A stretch of 64,000 nt of DNA from CAIWHR01 sp963734575 (GTDB taxonomy: Bacteria > Pseudomonadota > Gammaproteobacteria > Burkholderiales > Casimicrobiaceae), in NCBI GenBank assembly GCA_963734575.1, contig CAVTHT010000004.1, positions 62,001 through 126,000 on the forward strand. Reading direction: 5' to 3'. Positions 27,836 to 36,505 of this stretch are shown here, one piece after another. Positions within the stretch are counted from its first letter, which is position 1. Every line of letters starts with the position of its first letter. A program made the translations under genes and the position numbers. The notes beneath the pieces are model-generated. The model worked only from the letters and a program-made list of their open reading frames with translations, did no database searches and had not been told where the DNA came from.

Positions 27836-28900
27836 ATGAGAATCCAGTCGACGTTGACGCTGTTGTCCATCGCCATGCTCGCTGCCGGCTGCGCCAGCGA
27901 TCCGACCGCGATGAAGATGGGCTCGCAGGATGCGAAGACCGTGGCCACCGGCTCGGCCGGGGGCGCCGCGAGCACCGATGCGAACTCGCAGCTCGAGCGC
28001 TGCGACCGCCCGTACGGCACGATCGCGCTCGTCGAGGACCAGCAGGCCGACTGGTACTACAGGCTGACGCGGGAATACCAGCTCACGTCGACGATCCCCG
28101 TGTTGCGCCTGCTGGTGCAGCAATCCAACTGCTTCGTGGTGGTCGAGCGGGGCCGTGCGATGGCGAACATGCAGCAGGAGCGTGCGCTGCAGCAGTCCGG
28201 CGAGCTGCGCAGCAACAGCGATTTCGGCAAGGGCCAGATCGTCGCGGCCGACTATGCGATGACGCCGACCATCACCTTCAGCGCGAAGAATGCGTCGGGT
28301 GTGGGCGGCGCGCTGGGCGGTCTCGGCCGCGGCCTGGGCGTGGTGGGTGCGCTCGCCGGCGGGCTGTCGTCGAACGAGGCCTCCACGATGCTGCTCCTGA
28401 CCGACAACCGATCGGGCGTGCAGGTCGGTGCCGCCGAAGGCAGCGCCTCGAAGATGGACTTCAACATCAGTGCGGCGGTGTTCGGCAGCTCCGCGGGTGG
28501 CGGCCTGGGTGCGTACACGAACACGCCGCAAGGCAAGGTGATCGTGGCGGCCTTCACCGATTCGTACAACCAGCTGGTGCGCGCCGTGCGCAACTACAAG
28601 CCGCAGTCGATGGGCGGCGGGCAGGGCCTCGGTACCGGCGGACGCCTGACGGTGGACGGCGCGCAACGCGCGCCCGTTCCGGTGACGTCCGCGCCCACGC
28701 CGACGTCGACCGCCGGCGCCGCGACGATGTCCGTGGCGGATGCGCAACGCAAGCTTGCTTCGCTCGGCTACAACCCGGGTCCGGCGGATGGTGCCGCGGG
28801 CGGCCGCACGGCCACTGCGCTGCGCGCGTTCCAGAAGGACCGCAAGCTCCCGATCACCGGGAAGCTCGATGCCGCGACGACGGCCGAGCTGATGAAGTAA
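27836..28900 (+). CDS. CsgG/HfaB-like lipoprotein with C-terminal peptidoglycan-binding domain
   Basis: This 354-residue protein has a lipoprotein signal peptide (LSIAMLAAGC). Residues about 60-260 look like the CsgG/HfaB outer-membrane-associated fold: YGTIALVEDQQADWYY, then LLVQQSNCFVVVERGRAM, GQIVAADYAMTPTITFSAKN and TMLLLTDNRSGVQVGAAEG. The last 60 residues form a PG_binding_1 domain (ADAQRKLASLGYNPGPADG, TATALRAFQKDRKLPITGKL). The combination suggests an outer-membrane lipoprotein that contacts peptidoglycan, perhaps in secretion or envelope stress, but no curli or holdfast genes are near. It sits between nusB and thiL, which are often adjacent in this class, so it looks like an insertion. 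A terminator follows it. Confidence 0.8.
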   Translation: MRIQSTLTLLSIAMLAAGCASDPTAMKMGSQDAKTVATGSAGGAASTDANSQLERCDRPYGTIALVEDQQADWYYRLTREYQLTSTIPVLRLLVQQSNCFVVVERGRAMANMQQERALQQSGELRSNSDFGKGQIVAADYAMTPTITFSAKNASGVGGALGGLGRGLGVVGALAGGLSSNEASTMLLLTDNRSGVQVGAAEGSASKMDFNISAAVFGSSAGGGLGAYTNTPQGKVIVAAFTDSYNQLVRAVRNYKPQSMGGGQGLGTGGRLTVDGAQRAPVPVTSAPTPTSTAGAATMSVADAQRKLASLGYNPGPADGAAGGRTATALRAFQKDRKLPITGKLDAATTAELMK

Positions 28901-28929
28901 GCTGCGGCGAGCACGCACCGCATGAAGGA

Positions 28930-28959
28930 ACGGGGCCCGCGACGGCCCCGTTTCGTTTT
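28930..28959 (+). terminator. Intrinsic terminator after the CsgG-like lipoprotein gene
   Basis: ACGGGGCC (28930-28937) pairs perfectly with GGCCCCGT (28944-28951) around a 6-base loop, followed by TTTCGTTTT. It lies 30 bases after the stop and separates the lipoprotein gene from thiL. The stem would be translated if thiL began at the earlier in-frame ATG (28922), an argument for the later start. Confidence 0.85.
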
Positions 28960-28966
28960 CGACGTC

Positions 28967-29944
28967 ATGAACGAATTCGAGCTGATCGAGCGCTTCTTCA
29001 CCCGTCCCCCTCGAGGCGCGGGCGTGCGCCTCGCCGTCGGCGACGACGCCGCCCTGCTGGCACCCACGCCGGGCTGTGATCTGGTGGCCGCGGTCGACAT
29101 GCTCGTCTCCGGACGGCATTTCCTGCCCGATACCGATCCCGAAGGTCTCGGCCACAAGGTGCTCGCCGTGAACCTGTCCGACATGGCCGCGATGGGGGCG
29201 CAACCGCGCTGGGCGCTGCTCGCGGGCGCGCTGCCGACGGCGGACGCCGCGTGGCTCGCCGCGTTCGCCCGCGGCTTCCATGCGCTCGCGGACGAGTACG
29301 CGGTGGATCTCGTCGGCGGCGATACCACCGCAGGACCGCTCAACCTCTGCGTCACCATCCTCGGCGAGGTTCCGCGCGGTGCGGCCCTGCTGCGCAGCGG
29401 GGCGCATGCGGGCGACGATATCTACGTCTCGGGCCCGCTGGGCGACGCCGCGCTCGCGCTCGCCGCGCTGCAGGGCCGCGTCAAGCTGGACGACGACGCG
29501 TACGAGGCCGCGCGGCGGCGGCTCGAGCGGCCGCAGCCTCGGGTCGCGCTGGGCATCGCCTTGCGGGGCATCGCAAGCGCCGCGCTCGACGTGTCCGACG
29601 GCCTCACCGGAGACCTCGGGCACATCCTCGAACGCTCCGGCGTCGGTGCGCGCGTCGAGATCGCGGCCATGCCGCGCAGCGCCGCGCTAGCAGCGAAGCT
29701 CGCGGGACCGGAGCGCGACCTCGCACTCGCCTGTCTGCTCGCCGGTGGCGACGACTACGAGCTCTGCTTCACCGCTCCCGTCGCGCACCGCGACGCCGTC
29801 GCGCGCCTAGCGGCGACGCATCGTCCCGCGCCCGTGCGCATCGGCAGCATCACCGCCGGACGCGAGCTCGTCGTGGTGGACGAGGCGGGCGAGCGCTTGC
29901 CTCGCGTGCCGCGTGCCTTCGACCATTTCGGTTCTGCACGATGA
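28967..29944 (+). CDS. thiL: Thiamine-monophosphate kinase
   Basis: ThiL phosphorylates thiamine monophosphate to the active diphosphate. I choose the ATG at 28967 (MNEFELIERFF), the usual family N terminus, because the earlier in-frame ATG lies before the terminator stem. The 325-residue protein has VGDDAALLAPTPG, the metal-binding DMLVSGRHF, NLSDMAAMGAQPRW, the VDLVGGDTTAGPL motif, and DVSDGLTGDLGHILERSGVG, all characteristic of the PurM-like ThiL fold. Its stop overlaps the pgpA start (ATGA), a conserved arrangement in Betaproteobacteria. Confidence 0.95.
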   Translation: MNEFELIERFFTRPPRGAGVRLAVGDDAALLAPTPGCDLVAAVDMLVSGRHFLPDTDPEGLGHKVLAVNLSDMAAMGAQPRWALLAGALPTADAAWLAAFARGFHALADEYAVDLVGGDTTAGPLNLCVTILGEVPRGAALLRSGAHAGDDIYVSGPLGDAALALAALQGRVKLDDDAYEAARRRLERPQPRVALGIALRGIASAALDVSDGLTGDLGHILERSGVGARVEIAAMPRSAALAAKLAGPERDLALACLLAGGDDYELCFTAPVAHRDAVARLAATHRPAPVRIGSITAGRELVVVDEAGERLPRVPRAFDHFGSAR

Positions 29945-30429
29945 AGGGCGCACCGCCCCCGGCACGCTTTCTCCTGCAGCATCCCGGCCACTTCTACGCG
30001 CTCGGCTTCGGCACCGGACTCGCGCCGGCCGCGCCGGGTACGTTCGGGACGCTGGTCGCGCTGCCGATCGCCTTCGTGCTGTGGCGCCACGTGGGTGATG
30101 CCGCATTCGTTTCGGCGATCGTGGTGCTGGCACTGATCGGCGCGTGGGCCGCCGGCGTCACGGGCGCGCATCTGGGCGTGCCCGATCATGGGGCCATCGT
30201 GTGCGACGAGTTCGTCGCGTTCCTGCTGGTCCTGTTCTTCACCGGGCCCGACTGGACCGGAATCATTGCGGGGTTCCTGCTGTTCCGATTGTTCGACATC
30301 GTGAAGCCGCCTCCCATCCGGCAGCTCGACGCGCGCTGGAAGAACGGCTGGGGCGTGATGGCGGACGACCTTCTCGCCGCCGCGTATACACTGCTCGCCC
30401 TGGCACTCCTGCGCTGGTGGATCGCATGA
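29941..30429 (+). CDS. pgpA: Phosphatidylglycerophosphatase A
   Basis: This 162-residue integral membrane phosphatase removes phosphate from phosphatidylglycerophosphate to give phosphatidylglycerol. It has the APAAPGTFGTLVALP glycine-rich segment, the acidic motif IVCDEFVAFLLV and the conserved FRLFDIVKPPPIRQLDARW-NGWGVMADDLLAA end with its catalytic Asp pair. Three to four hydrophobic segments are evident. It overlaps thiL upstream and the GNAT gene downstream by four bases each. Confidence 0.93.
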   Translation: MKGAPPPARFLLQHPGHFYALGFGTGLAPAAPGTFGTLVALPIAFVLWRHVGDAAFVSAIVVLALIGAWAAGVTGAHLGVPDHGAIVCDEFVAFLLVLFFTGPDWTGIIAGFLLFRLFDIVKPPPIRQLDARWKNGWGVMADDLLAAAYTLLALALLRWWIA

Positions 30430-31223
30430 ACGAGATCGCTGCAGCCGATCCGCCGGTCATCGCGGGCGTCAGCGCACGGCGCATCGAGGAGGCCGGTCTC
30501 AACGCGCTGCAGACGCAGCGGCAGCTCTTCTACGACGGCTGGGTGTTGCGCGTATCACCCGGCAACGCGAAGCGCGCGCGCAGCGTGAGCGCCCATTTCG
30601 AGTCGTACCTGCCGGTGGTGGAGAAGATCGCGTACTGCGAGTCTGTGTACGAGCGGTGCGGGCTCCCCGCGCTGTTTCGCATCACGCCATTTTCGCGGCC
30701 CCACGATCTCGAGGCTGCGTTGCTCCAGCGGGGCTACGTTGCGTTCGACAGCACGCTCGTGCAGACCACCCGGCTCGAGGCTCCGCTGAACGACTCGAGC
30801 GTTGCGGAGGACGCGATGGTGCGCAGCGTCGATGCCGCGGCCTTCGCCGAAGCCGCCGGCGTGTTGCGCGGCTCGACCCCGACGCAGCGCGCCGCGCATA
30901 TGGAGCGCCTCGCGAATTCGCCGCTGCACTCGCAGTACGTGACGGTGCATGCGGGCGGCGAGGTCGTCGGCACGGCGCAGGTCGCGCTCGAGGGCAGCGT
31001 GGCCGGCATCTTCGACGTGATCACGGCGCACGAAGCTCAGGGTCGGGGGATCGCGTCGCTCGCCGTGGCCCATCTTCTCGCGTGGGGCTGGCAGCACGGG
31101 GCAGCCATCGCGTACCTGCAGGTCACGGCGACCAATGCGCCGGCGCTCGCGGTGTACCGCAAGTTCGGTTTCCGGACGCTCTACACCTACCACTACTGCG
31201 CGCGGCCCCATGAGCTCGAATGA
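30426..31223 (+). CDS. GNAT-family N-acetyltransferase
   Basis: This 265-residue protein has a C-terminal GNAT domain: VGTAQVALEGSVAGIFDVIT followed by the acetyl-CoA pyrophosphate-binding motif AHEAQGRGIASLAVAHLLAW and the end ATNAPALAVYRKFGFRTLYT. The N-terminal half (ARRIEEAGLNALQTQRQLFY and GWVLRVSPGNAKRARSV) resembles the degenerate first half of two-domain acetyltransferases that act on amino acids or small metabolites. The substrate is unknown. It overlaps pgpA by four bases and pncC by fourteen, so it is part of the thiL-pgpA-pncC message. Confidence 0.85.
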   Translation: MNEIAAADPPVIAGVSARRIEEAGLNALQTQRQLFYDGWVLRVSPGNAKRARSVSAHFESYLPVVEKIAYCESVYERCGLPALFRITPFSRPHDLEAALLQRGYVAFDSTLVQTTRLEAPLNDSSVAEDAMVRSVDAAAFAEAAGVLRGSTPTQRAAHMERLANSPLHSQYVTVHAGGEVVGTAQVALEGSVAGIFDVITAHEAQGRGIASLAVAHLLAWGWQHGAAIAYLQVTATNAPALAVYRKFGFRTLYTYHYCARPHELE

Positions 31224-31728
31224 ACCGGCATGCCCGGAAGACACCGAGCTGCACGAGTGCGCGCGCCGGCTCGGGGCGTCCCTGCTGGACCTCGGGCTCG
31301 TCGCGTGCACGGCGGAGTCGTGCACGGGCGGGATGGTCGCCGCCGCGATCACCGCCGTCGCCGGCAGCTCGGGCTGGTTCGACCGCGGTTTCGTCACGTA
31401 CTCCAACGAAGCGAAGCAGGAGCTGCTCGGCGTGAGCGCGGCAACGCTCGAGCGTTACGGCGCCGTGAGCGAGGAGACCGCGACGGAGATGGCGGCGGGG
31501 GCGCTCTGCACAGCCGCGCCGACCTCACGGTGGCAGTGACCGGGATCGCGGGGCCCGAGGGCGACTCGGCGGCGAAGCCGGTCGGCACCGTCTGTTTCGC
31601 CTGGCTGCGGCGCGGACGCGCCGGCTCGCGTCGCGACCCATCACTTCGGCGGCGGACCGGCGGCGGTGCGTCGCGCGAGCGTCCTCGTCGCCCTCGATGG
31701 CCTGGAGTCCGAGGCGCGGCCGGGCTAA
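31210..31728 (+). CDS. pncC: Nicotinamide-nucleotide amidase (CinA C-terminal type), two frameshifts
   Basis: PncC deamidates nicotinamide mononucleotide in NAD salvage. The start at 31210 overlaps the GNAT gene. The domain motif VACTAESCTGGMVAAAITAV is clear, followed by STVTYSNE-like FVTYSNEAKQELLGVSA and YGAVSEETATEMAAGA. One frame change near 31510 leads to DLTVAVTGIAGPEGDSAAKP and GTVCFAW, and another near 31620 leads to RVATHHFGGGPAAVRRASVL and a TAA at 31726. The corrected length is about 172 residues, normal for stand-alone CinA-C proteins. The place between pgpA and recA is common in this class. Confidence 0.85.
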
Positions 31729-31803
31729 GTGAACGCCTGGACGGCCTTCGCGTGCGAGGGTGCAACATGGTGGCTCGTCCGGAGGCTTCGTCCGTTCGAC
31801 CCA

Positions 31804-31833
31804 TTGCATCGAACGATCGTTCTATGCAATAAT
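31804..31833 (+). promoter_or_regulatory. recA promoter with GAAC-N4-GTTC SOS (LexA) box
   Basis: The core GAACGATCGTTC (31811-31822) is a perfect 12-bp palindrome. Outer arms TTGCAT (31804-31809) and ATGCAA (31824-31829) extend it to 26 bases with a single mismatched pair. TTGCAT can serve as -35 and AATAAT (31828-31833) as -10 with an 18-base spacer, so the box lies inside the promoter. It fits the noncanonical betaproteobacterial LexA motif GAAC-N4-GTTC and not CTGT-N8-ACAG. Confidence 0.75.
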
Positions 31834-31901
31834 TTGCCCATGACGCCTCGCGCGGCGGGGCCCGAAGCACCCGAAACGCAGTCCTTCCCCTCAGGAATTC
31901 C

Positions 31902-32936
31902 ATGGACGACAACAAAGGCAAGGCGCTCGCCGCCGCGCTGGCGCAGATCGAAAAGCAATTCGGCAAAGGGTCGATCATGCGCATGGGCGAGTCCCAGGTG
32001 CAGAACGACCTCCAGGTGGTCTCGACCGGCTCGCTCGGCCTCGACATCGCACTCGGCGTGGGTGGACTGCCGCGCGGGCGGGTGGTGGAGATCTACGGAC
32101 CGGAGTCCTCGGGCAAGACGACGCTGTGCCTGCAGGTGGTCGCGCAGGTGCAGAAGGCCGGAGGCATGGCCGCCTACATCGATGCCGAGAATGCGCTCGA
32201 TCCGGTCTATGCCGGCAAGCTGGGTGTCAATGTCGGCGATCTCCTGATCTCGCAACCGGACACCGGCGAGCAGGCGCTCGAAATTGCCGACATGCTCGTG
32301 CGCTCCGGCGGCGTCGACATCATCGTGATCGACTCCGTCGCGGCGCTCGTGCCGAAGGCCGAGATCGAAGGCGAGATGGGCGATCAGCTTCCGGGCCTGC
32401 AGGCCCGGCTCATGTCGCAGGCCCTGCGCAAGCTCACGGCCAACATCAAGCGCGCGAACACGCTCGTCATCTTCATCAATCAGATCCGGATGAAGATCGG
32501 CGTCATGTTCGGCAACCCGGAAACGACCACCGGCGGCAATGCGCTCAAGTTCTACGCGTCCGTTCGCCTCGATATCCGCCGCATCGGCGCGATCAAGAAG
32601 GGCGAGGAGGTGATCGGCAACGAGACGCGCGTCAAGGTGGTCAAGAACAAGGTCGCGCCGCCGTTCCGCGAGGCGCTGTTCGACATCCTGTACGGCGAGG
32701 GCATCTCGCGCGAAGGCGAGATCCTCGAGCTCGGCGTGGCGCACGACATCGTCGACAAGTCGGGCGCGTGGTACGCGTACGGCGGCGACAAGATCGGCCA
32801 GGGCAAGGACAACGCCCGCGAGTTCCTGCGCGAGCACCCGGAAACCGCGCAGGAGATCGAGGCACGCATCCGCGAGGCCGTGGGCGTGCCCACGCCAGGT
32901 GCGCTGCGCGCGCGCGGCGAGCCGGCCGAGGCCTGA
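31902..32936 (+). CDS. recA: Recombinase RecA
   Basis: This 344-residue RecA forms filaments on single-stranded DNA for homologous recombination and promotes LexA self-cleavage. It has Walker A GPESSGKTT near residue 66, Walker B DIIVIDSVAALVPKAE, the L1 loop EGEMGDQLPGLQARLMSQAL and the L2 region FINQIRMKIGVMFGNPETTT. The C-terminal end (PGALRARGEPAEA) is short and only moderately acidic. The ATG at 31902 gives the standard MDDNKGKALAAALAQIEKQF. It sits downstream of a LexA-type box and 7 bases ahead of recX. Confidence 0.98.
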   Translation: MDDNKGKALAAALAQIEKQFGKGSIMRMGESQVQNDLQVVSTGSLGLDIALGVGGLPRGRVVEIYGPESSGKTTLCLQVVAQVQKAGGMAAYIDAENALDPVYAGKLGVNVGDLLISQPDTGEQALEIADMLVRSGGVDIIVIDSVAALVPKAEIEGEMGDQLPGLQARLMSQALRKLTANIKRANTLVIFINQIRMKIGVMFGNPETTTGGNALKFYASVRLDIRRIGAIKKGEEVIGNETRVKVVKNKVAPPFREALFDILYGEGISREGEILELGVAHDIVDKSGAWYAYGGDKIGQGKDNAREFLREHPETAQEIEARIREAVGVPTPGALRARGEPAEA

Positions 32937-32943
32937 CCGCACC

Positions 32944-33458
32944 GTGCTGCCGGCACGGCGCCGTTCCGGCGGCCGTTCCACCGGCGATCCGCCGCGCCGG
33001 CCCGCGCGATCCCTGAAGGCGCAGGCGATCGCCTGTCTCGCTCGCCGCGACTACTCGCGCGCGGAGCTGCGCGAGCGGCTGCTCTCGCGCTGCGATCCCG
33101 ACGCCCGGGATGCGGCAGCGGCGGAAGTCGACGCGCTCCTCGACGAGCTCGTTGCACTGGGTTACCTCTCCGAGCCGCGCTACGCGCACGCGGTCGTCAT
33201 GCGCAAGGCCGGCAGCTACAGCCGGCGCGCCATCGCCGAATCCCTCAAGGCGCAAGGGCTGCCCGCGGACGTCGTGACGGAGGCGCTGGAGCATGCGCCG
33301 AACGACGACACGGAAGCCATGATCGCCCTCTGGCGGCGGCGGTTCGGCCACCCGCCGCCGACGAGCGCGACAAGGCGCGGCAGGTGCGTTTCCTGCAAAG
33401 CCGCGGCTTCGCGCTGTCGGCCATTCTTCGCTTCCTGCGCGATCCGCCGGACGCCTGA
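32944..33458 (+). CDS. recX: RecX regulatory protein, one frameshift
   Basis: RecX binds and limits RecA filaments. The GTG at 32944 lies 7 bases after recA. The family features are three-helix repeats: LKAQAIACLARRDYSRAELR, then DALLDELVALGYLSEPRYAH and RKAGSYSRRAIAESLKAQGL. A one-base change near 33355 restores ADERDKARQVRFLQSRGFAL and SAILRFLRDPPDA, the normal third repeat and C terminus, with TGA at 33456-33458. The corrected protein has about 171 residues. As sequenced, the frame runs on to 33495 with an unrelated Cys/Arg-rich tail. Confidence 0.88.
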
Positions 33459-33534
33459 CGCGGTGTCCGGCGCGCGTGGCGGCGCGCCGGAGTGACTGCA
33501 GTGCCCGGCGCACGCGAACGTGTGTCCGTGCCGT

Positions 33535-33563
33535 TTGGCCCCAGGCGCATTGCCGCGTAAAAT
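33535..33563 (+). promoter_or_regulatory. Candidate alaS promoter
   Basis: TTGGCC (33535-33540) and TAAAAT (33558-33563) are separated by exactly 17 bases, 64 bases upstream of the alaS start. The -10 is a five-of-six match and the -35 four-of-six. Confidence 0.55.
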
Positions 33564-33626
33564 CAAAAGCTTTGCCGAGCCCGGACCCACCCGGCCGCCG
33601 GCCACCCAAGCATCGGATCGCGCACC

Positions 33627-36245
33627 ATGAAAGCCTCGGAAATCCGCAGCACGTTCCTGCAGTACTTCGCCGACCGCGCGCACACGGTCGTGCCGTCGTC
33701 GTCGCTCGTCCCGGCGAACGATCCGACGCTGCTGTTCGTGAATTCCGGCATGGTGCAGTTCAAGGACGTCTTCCTCGGCGTCGAGAAGCGTCCGTACACC
33801 CGCGCCACGTCCTCGCAGCGCAGCGTCCGCGCGGGCGGCAAGCACAACGATCTCGAGAACGTCGGCTACACCGCCAGGCACCACACGTTCTTCGAGATGC
33901 TCGGCAACTTCAGCTTCGGCGACTACTTCAAGCGCGACGCCATCCGCTACGCGTGGGAGCTGCTCACGAAGGTGTACGGCCTGCCGCCGGAGAAGCTGTG
34001 GACGACCGTCTACATCGAGGACGACGAGGCGTACGACATCTGGACCGGGGACATCGGCGTGCCCGCGGAGCGCTGCATCCGCATCGGCGACAACAAGGGC
34101 GCGAAATACGCCAGCGACAATTTCTGGCAGATGGCCGACACCGGCCCGTGCGGACCCTGCTCGGAAGTCTTCTACGATCATGGGCCCTCGGTACAGGGCG
34201 GACCGCCGGGATCGCCCGACGCCGACGGCGATCGCTACATCGAGATCTGGAATCTCGTCTTCATGCAATTCAACCGGGACGACAAGGGCGTGATGCATCC
34301 GCTCCCGAAGCCCTCGGTCGACACCGGCATGGGGCTCGAGCGCCTGGCCGCGGTGCTGCAGGGCGTGCATTCGAACTACGAGATCGATCTCTTCCAGGAC
34401 CTGATCCGCGCCGCGGCGCGCGAAACGCACGCGAAGGAAGTCGCCAATCCGAGCCTGCGCGTGATCGCGGATCACATCCGCGCCTGCGCGTTCCTGGTCG
34501 TGGACGGCGTCATTCCGGGCAACGAAGGCCGTGGCTACGTGCTGCGGCGGATCATTCGCCGCGCGATCCGGCACGGCTACCAGCTCGGGCAGAAGCAACC
34601 GTTCTTCCATCGCCTCGTGGACGATCTCGACCGCGTGATGGGCGAAGCCTATCCGGAGCTCCGCCGGGACAGGGCGCGCGTCGCGCAGGTACTCGAGGCC
34701 GAGGAGGAGCGCTTCGGCGAGACCCTCGAGAACGGCATGCGCATGCTCGACCAGGCGCTCGCGTCGGGACCGAAGACACTCGATGGCGCGACCGCGTTCA
34801 CGCTGTACGACACGTTCGGCTTTCCGCTCGATCTCACCGCCGACATCTGCCGCGAGCGCCATGTCACGGTCGACCAGGCCGGGTTCGATCGCGCCATGGA
34901 AGCGCAGCGGCAGCGGGCGCGTGCCGCGAGCCAGTTCAAGATGGGCGCGCAGCTCGAATACGCCGGGCAGAAGACACAGTTCCGCGGCTACGACACGCTG
35001 TCGTCCGAGGCCCGTGTCACCGCGCTGTACAAGGATGGGTCGGCGGTCGAATCGCTCGTCACCGGCGAGCGCGGCGTCGTGGTGCTCGACCAGACGCCGT
35101 TCTACGCCGAGTCGGGCGGACAGGTCGGCGACCGCGGCGAGCTCACCCGGTCCGGCGTGTGCCTGACGCTCTTCAAGGTCGAGGACACGCAGAAGGTTCA
35201 GGCCGACGTGTTCGGCCATCATGGCGAGCTCGTCAATGGCGAGCTCAAGGTGGGCGACGTCGTGGCGGCGCAGGTCGATCACGCCGCGCGGGCGCGCACC
35301 ATGCGCAACCACTCCGCCACGCATCTGATGCACAAGGCCCTGCGCGAAGTGCTGGGGGACCACGTGCAGCAGAAGGGATCGCTCGTCGATGCCGACAAGA
35401 CGCGCTTCGACTTCGCGCACAACGCGCCGCTCACCGACGACGAGATCCGGCGCGTGGAGGCCATCGTCAATCGCGAGATCGTCCAGAACGAAGCCACCGA
35501 TGCGCGCACGATGGCCTACGACGACGCGATCAAGCATGGCGCGATGGCGCTCTTCGGCGAGAAGTACGGCGACGAGGTGCGCGTGCTGTCGATCGGCACG
35601 TCGCGCGAGCTTTGCGGCGGCACGCACGTGAGCCGCACGGGCGATATCGGCTTCTTCAAGATCATCGCGGAGAGCGGCGTCGCGGCTGGCATCCGCCGCG
35701 TGGAGGCGGTCACCGGCGACAACGCGCTTGCCTGGGTGCAGGCCCAGGAAGCGAAGATCACTGCCGCGGCCGCCGCGCTCAAGGCGCCCGCGGCCGAGAT
35801 CGAGACGCGCATCGCGCAGCTGCTCGAGAGCGCGAAAGCCACGGAGCGCGAACTCGCGCGCCTGAAGGCCAAGGTCGCGGCATCGCAGGGCGACGATCTC
35901 GCTGCGTCCGCCACCGACGTCAAGGGCGTGAAGGTGCTCGCCGCGGCGATGGATGGCGCCGACGTGAAGGCGATGCGTGAGACGCTCGACAAGCTCAAGG
36001 ACAAGCTGCAGCGCGCGGCCATCGTGCTCGGCGCCGTGAACGACGGCAAGGTCACGCTGATCGCCGGCGTGACAGCGGACCTCACCGGGAAGGTGAAAGC
36101 CGGCGACCTCGTGAACCACGTCGCGCGCCAGGTGGGCGGCAAGGGCGGCGGACGGCCGGACATGGCCCAGGCGGGCGGCACCGATCCCTCGCAACTGCCG
36201 GCCGCGCTCGCGAGCGTCAGTGCGTGGGTAGGTGAACGCCTGTAG
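33627..36245 (+). CDS. alaS: Alanyl-tRNA synthetase
   Basis: This 872-residue class II synthetase charges tRNA-Ala and edits misacylated Ser and Gly. The catalytic domain starts KASEIRSTFLQYFADRAHTV and contains GKHNDLENVGYTARHHTFFE and MLGNFSFGDYFKRDAI. The editing domain has the zinc-binding HSATHLMHKALREVLG (HxxxH) and LCGGTHVSRTGDIGFF (CxxxH). The C-Ala domain ends GRPDMAQAGGTDPSQLPAAL. Full length and uninterrupted, it shows that the local frameshift density is not uniform. recA-recX-alaS is the standard order. Confidence 0.98.
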   Translation: MKASEIRSTFLQYFADRAHTVVPSSSLVPANDPTLLFVNSGMVQFKDVFLGVEKRPYTRATSSQRSVRAGGKHNDLENVGYTARHHTFFEMLGNFSFGDYFKRDAIRYAWELLTKVYGLPPEKLWTTVYIEDDEAYDIWTGDIGVPAERCIRIGDNKGAKYASDNFWQMADTGPCGPCSEVFYDHGPSVQGGPPGSPDADGDRYIEIWNLVFMQFNRDDKGVMHPLPKPSVDTGMGLERLAAVLQGVHSNYEIDLFQDLIRAAARETHAKEVANPSLRVIADHIRACAFLVVDGVIPGNEGRGYVLRRIIRRAIRHGYQLGQKQPFFHRLVDDLDRVMGEAYPELRRDRARVAQVLEAEEERFGETLENGMRMLDQALASGPKTLDGATAFTLYDTFGFPLDLTADICRERHVTVDQAGFDRAMEAQRQRARAASQFKMGAQLEYAGQKTQFRGYDTLSSEARVTALYKDGSAVESLVTGERGVVVLDQTPFYAESGGQVGDRGELTRSGVCLTLFKVEDTQKVQADVFGHHGELVNGELKVGDVVAAQVDHAARARTMRNHSATHLMHKALREVLGDHVQQKGSLVDADKTRFDFAHNAPLTDDEIRRVEAIVNREIVQNEATDARTMAYDDAIKHGAMALFGEKYGDEVRVLSIGTSRELCGGTHVSRTGDIGFFKIIAESGVAAGIRRVEAVTGDNALAWVQAQEAKITAAAAALKAPAAEIETRIAQLLESAKATERELARLKAKVAASQGDDLAASATDVKGVKVLAAAMDGADVKAMRETLDKLKDKLQRAAIVLGAVNDGKVTLIAGVTADLTGKVKAGDLVNHVARQVGGKGGGRPDMAQAGGTDPSQLPAALASVSAWVGERL

Positions 36246-36505
36246 CGCCGCGCACCCGTGATGCGCTGTTGAAACCGTTGCAAGCCGTGGCCGGGATCGC
36301 AAGGAAACGGGCGGCGCCTGGCGGAGCTGCTGCGCCCATGCGTGGAGGGGCGTCGGTGCTCGCGAGGCGCTGGCTTCGGCAGGCGCCGCGGGCCGTTGTG
36401 GGCGACAAGTGCCCCTTGCGGTCAGGCGCACCTGAGGTAACCGCGCCAAGGCAATGATCCGTAACGATCTTTGAGATGGCACGGCGCTTGCGCGAGGCAG
36501 GCGCC

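Noticed and set aside
28922..28966. N-terminal extension of ThiL from an earlier in-frame ATG
   Set aside because: The extension would be encoded by the terminator stem of the preceding gene, and the family begins at MNEFELIERFF.
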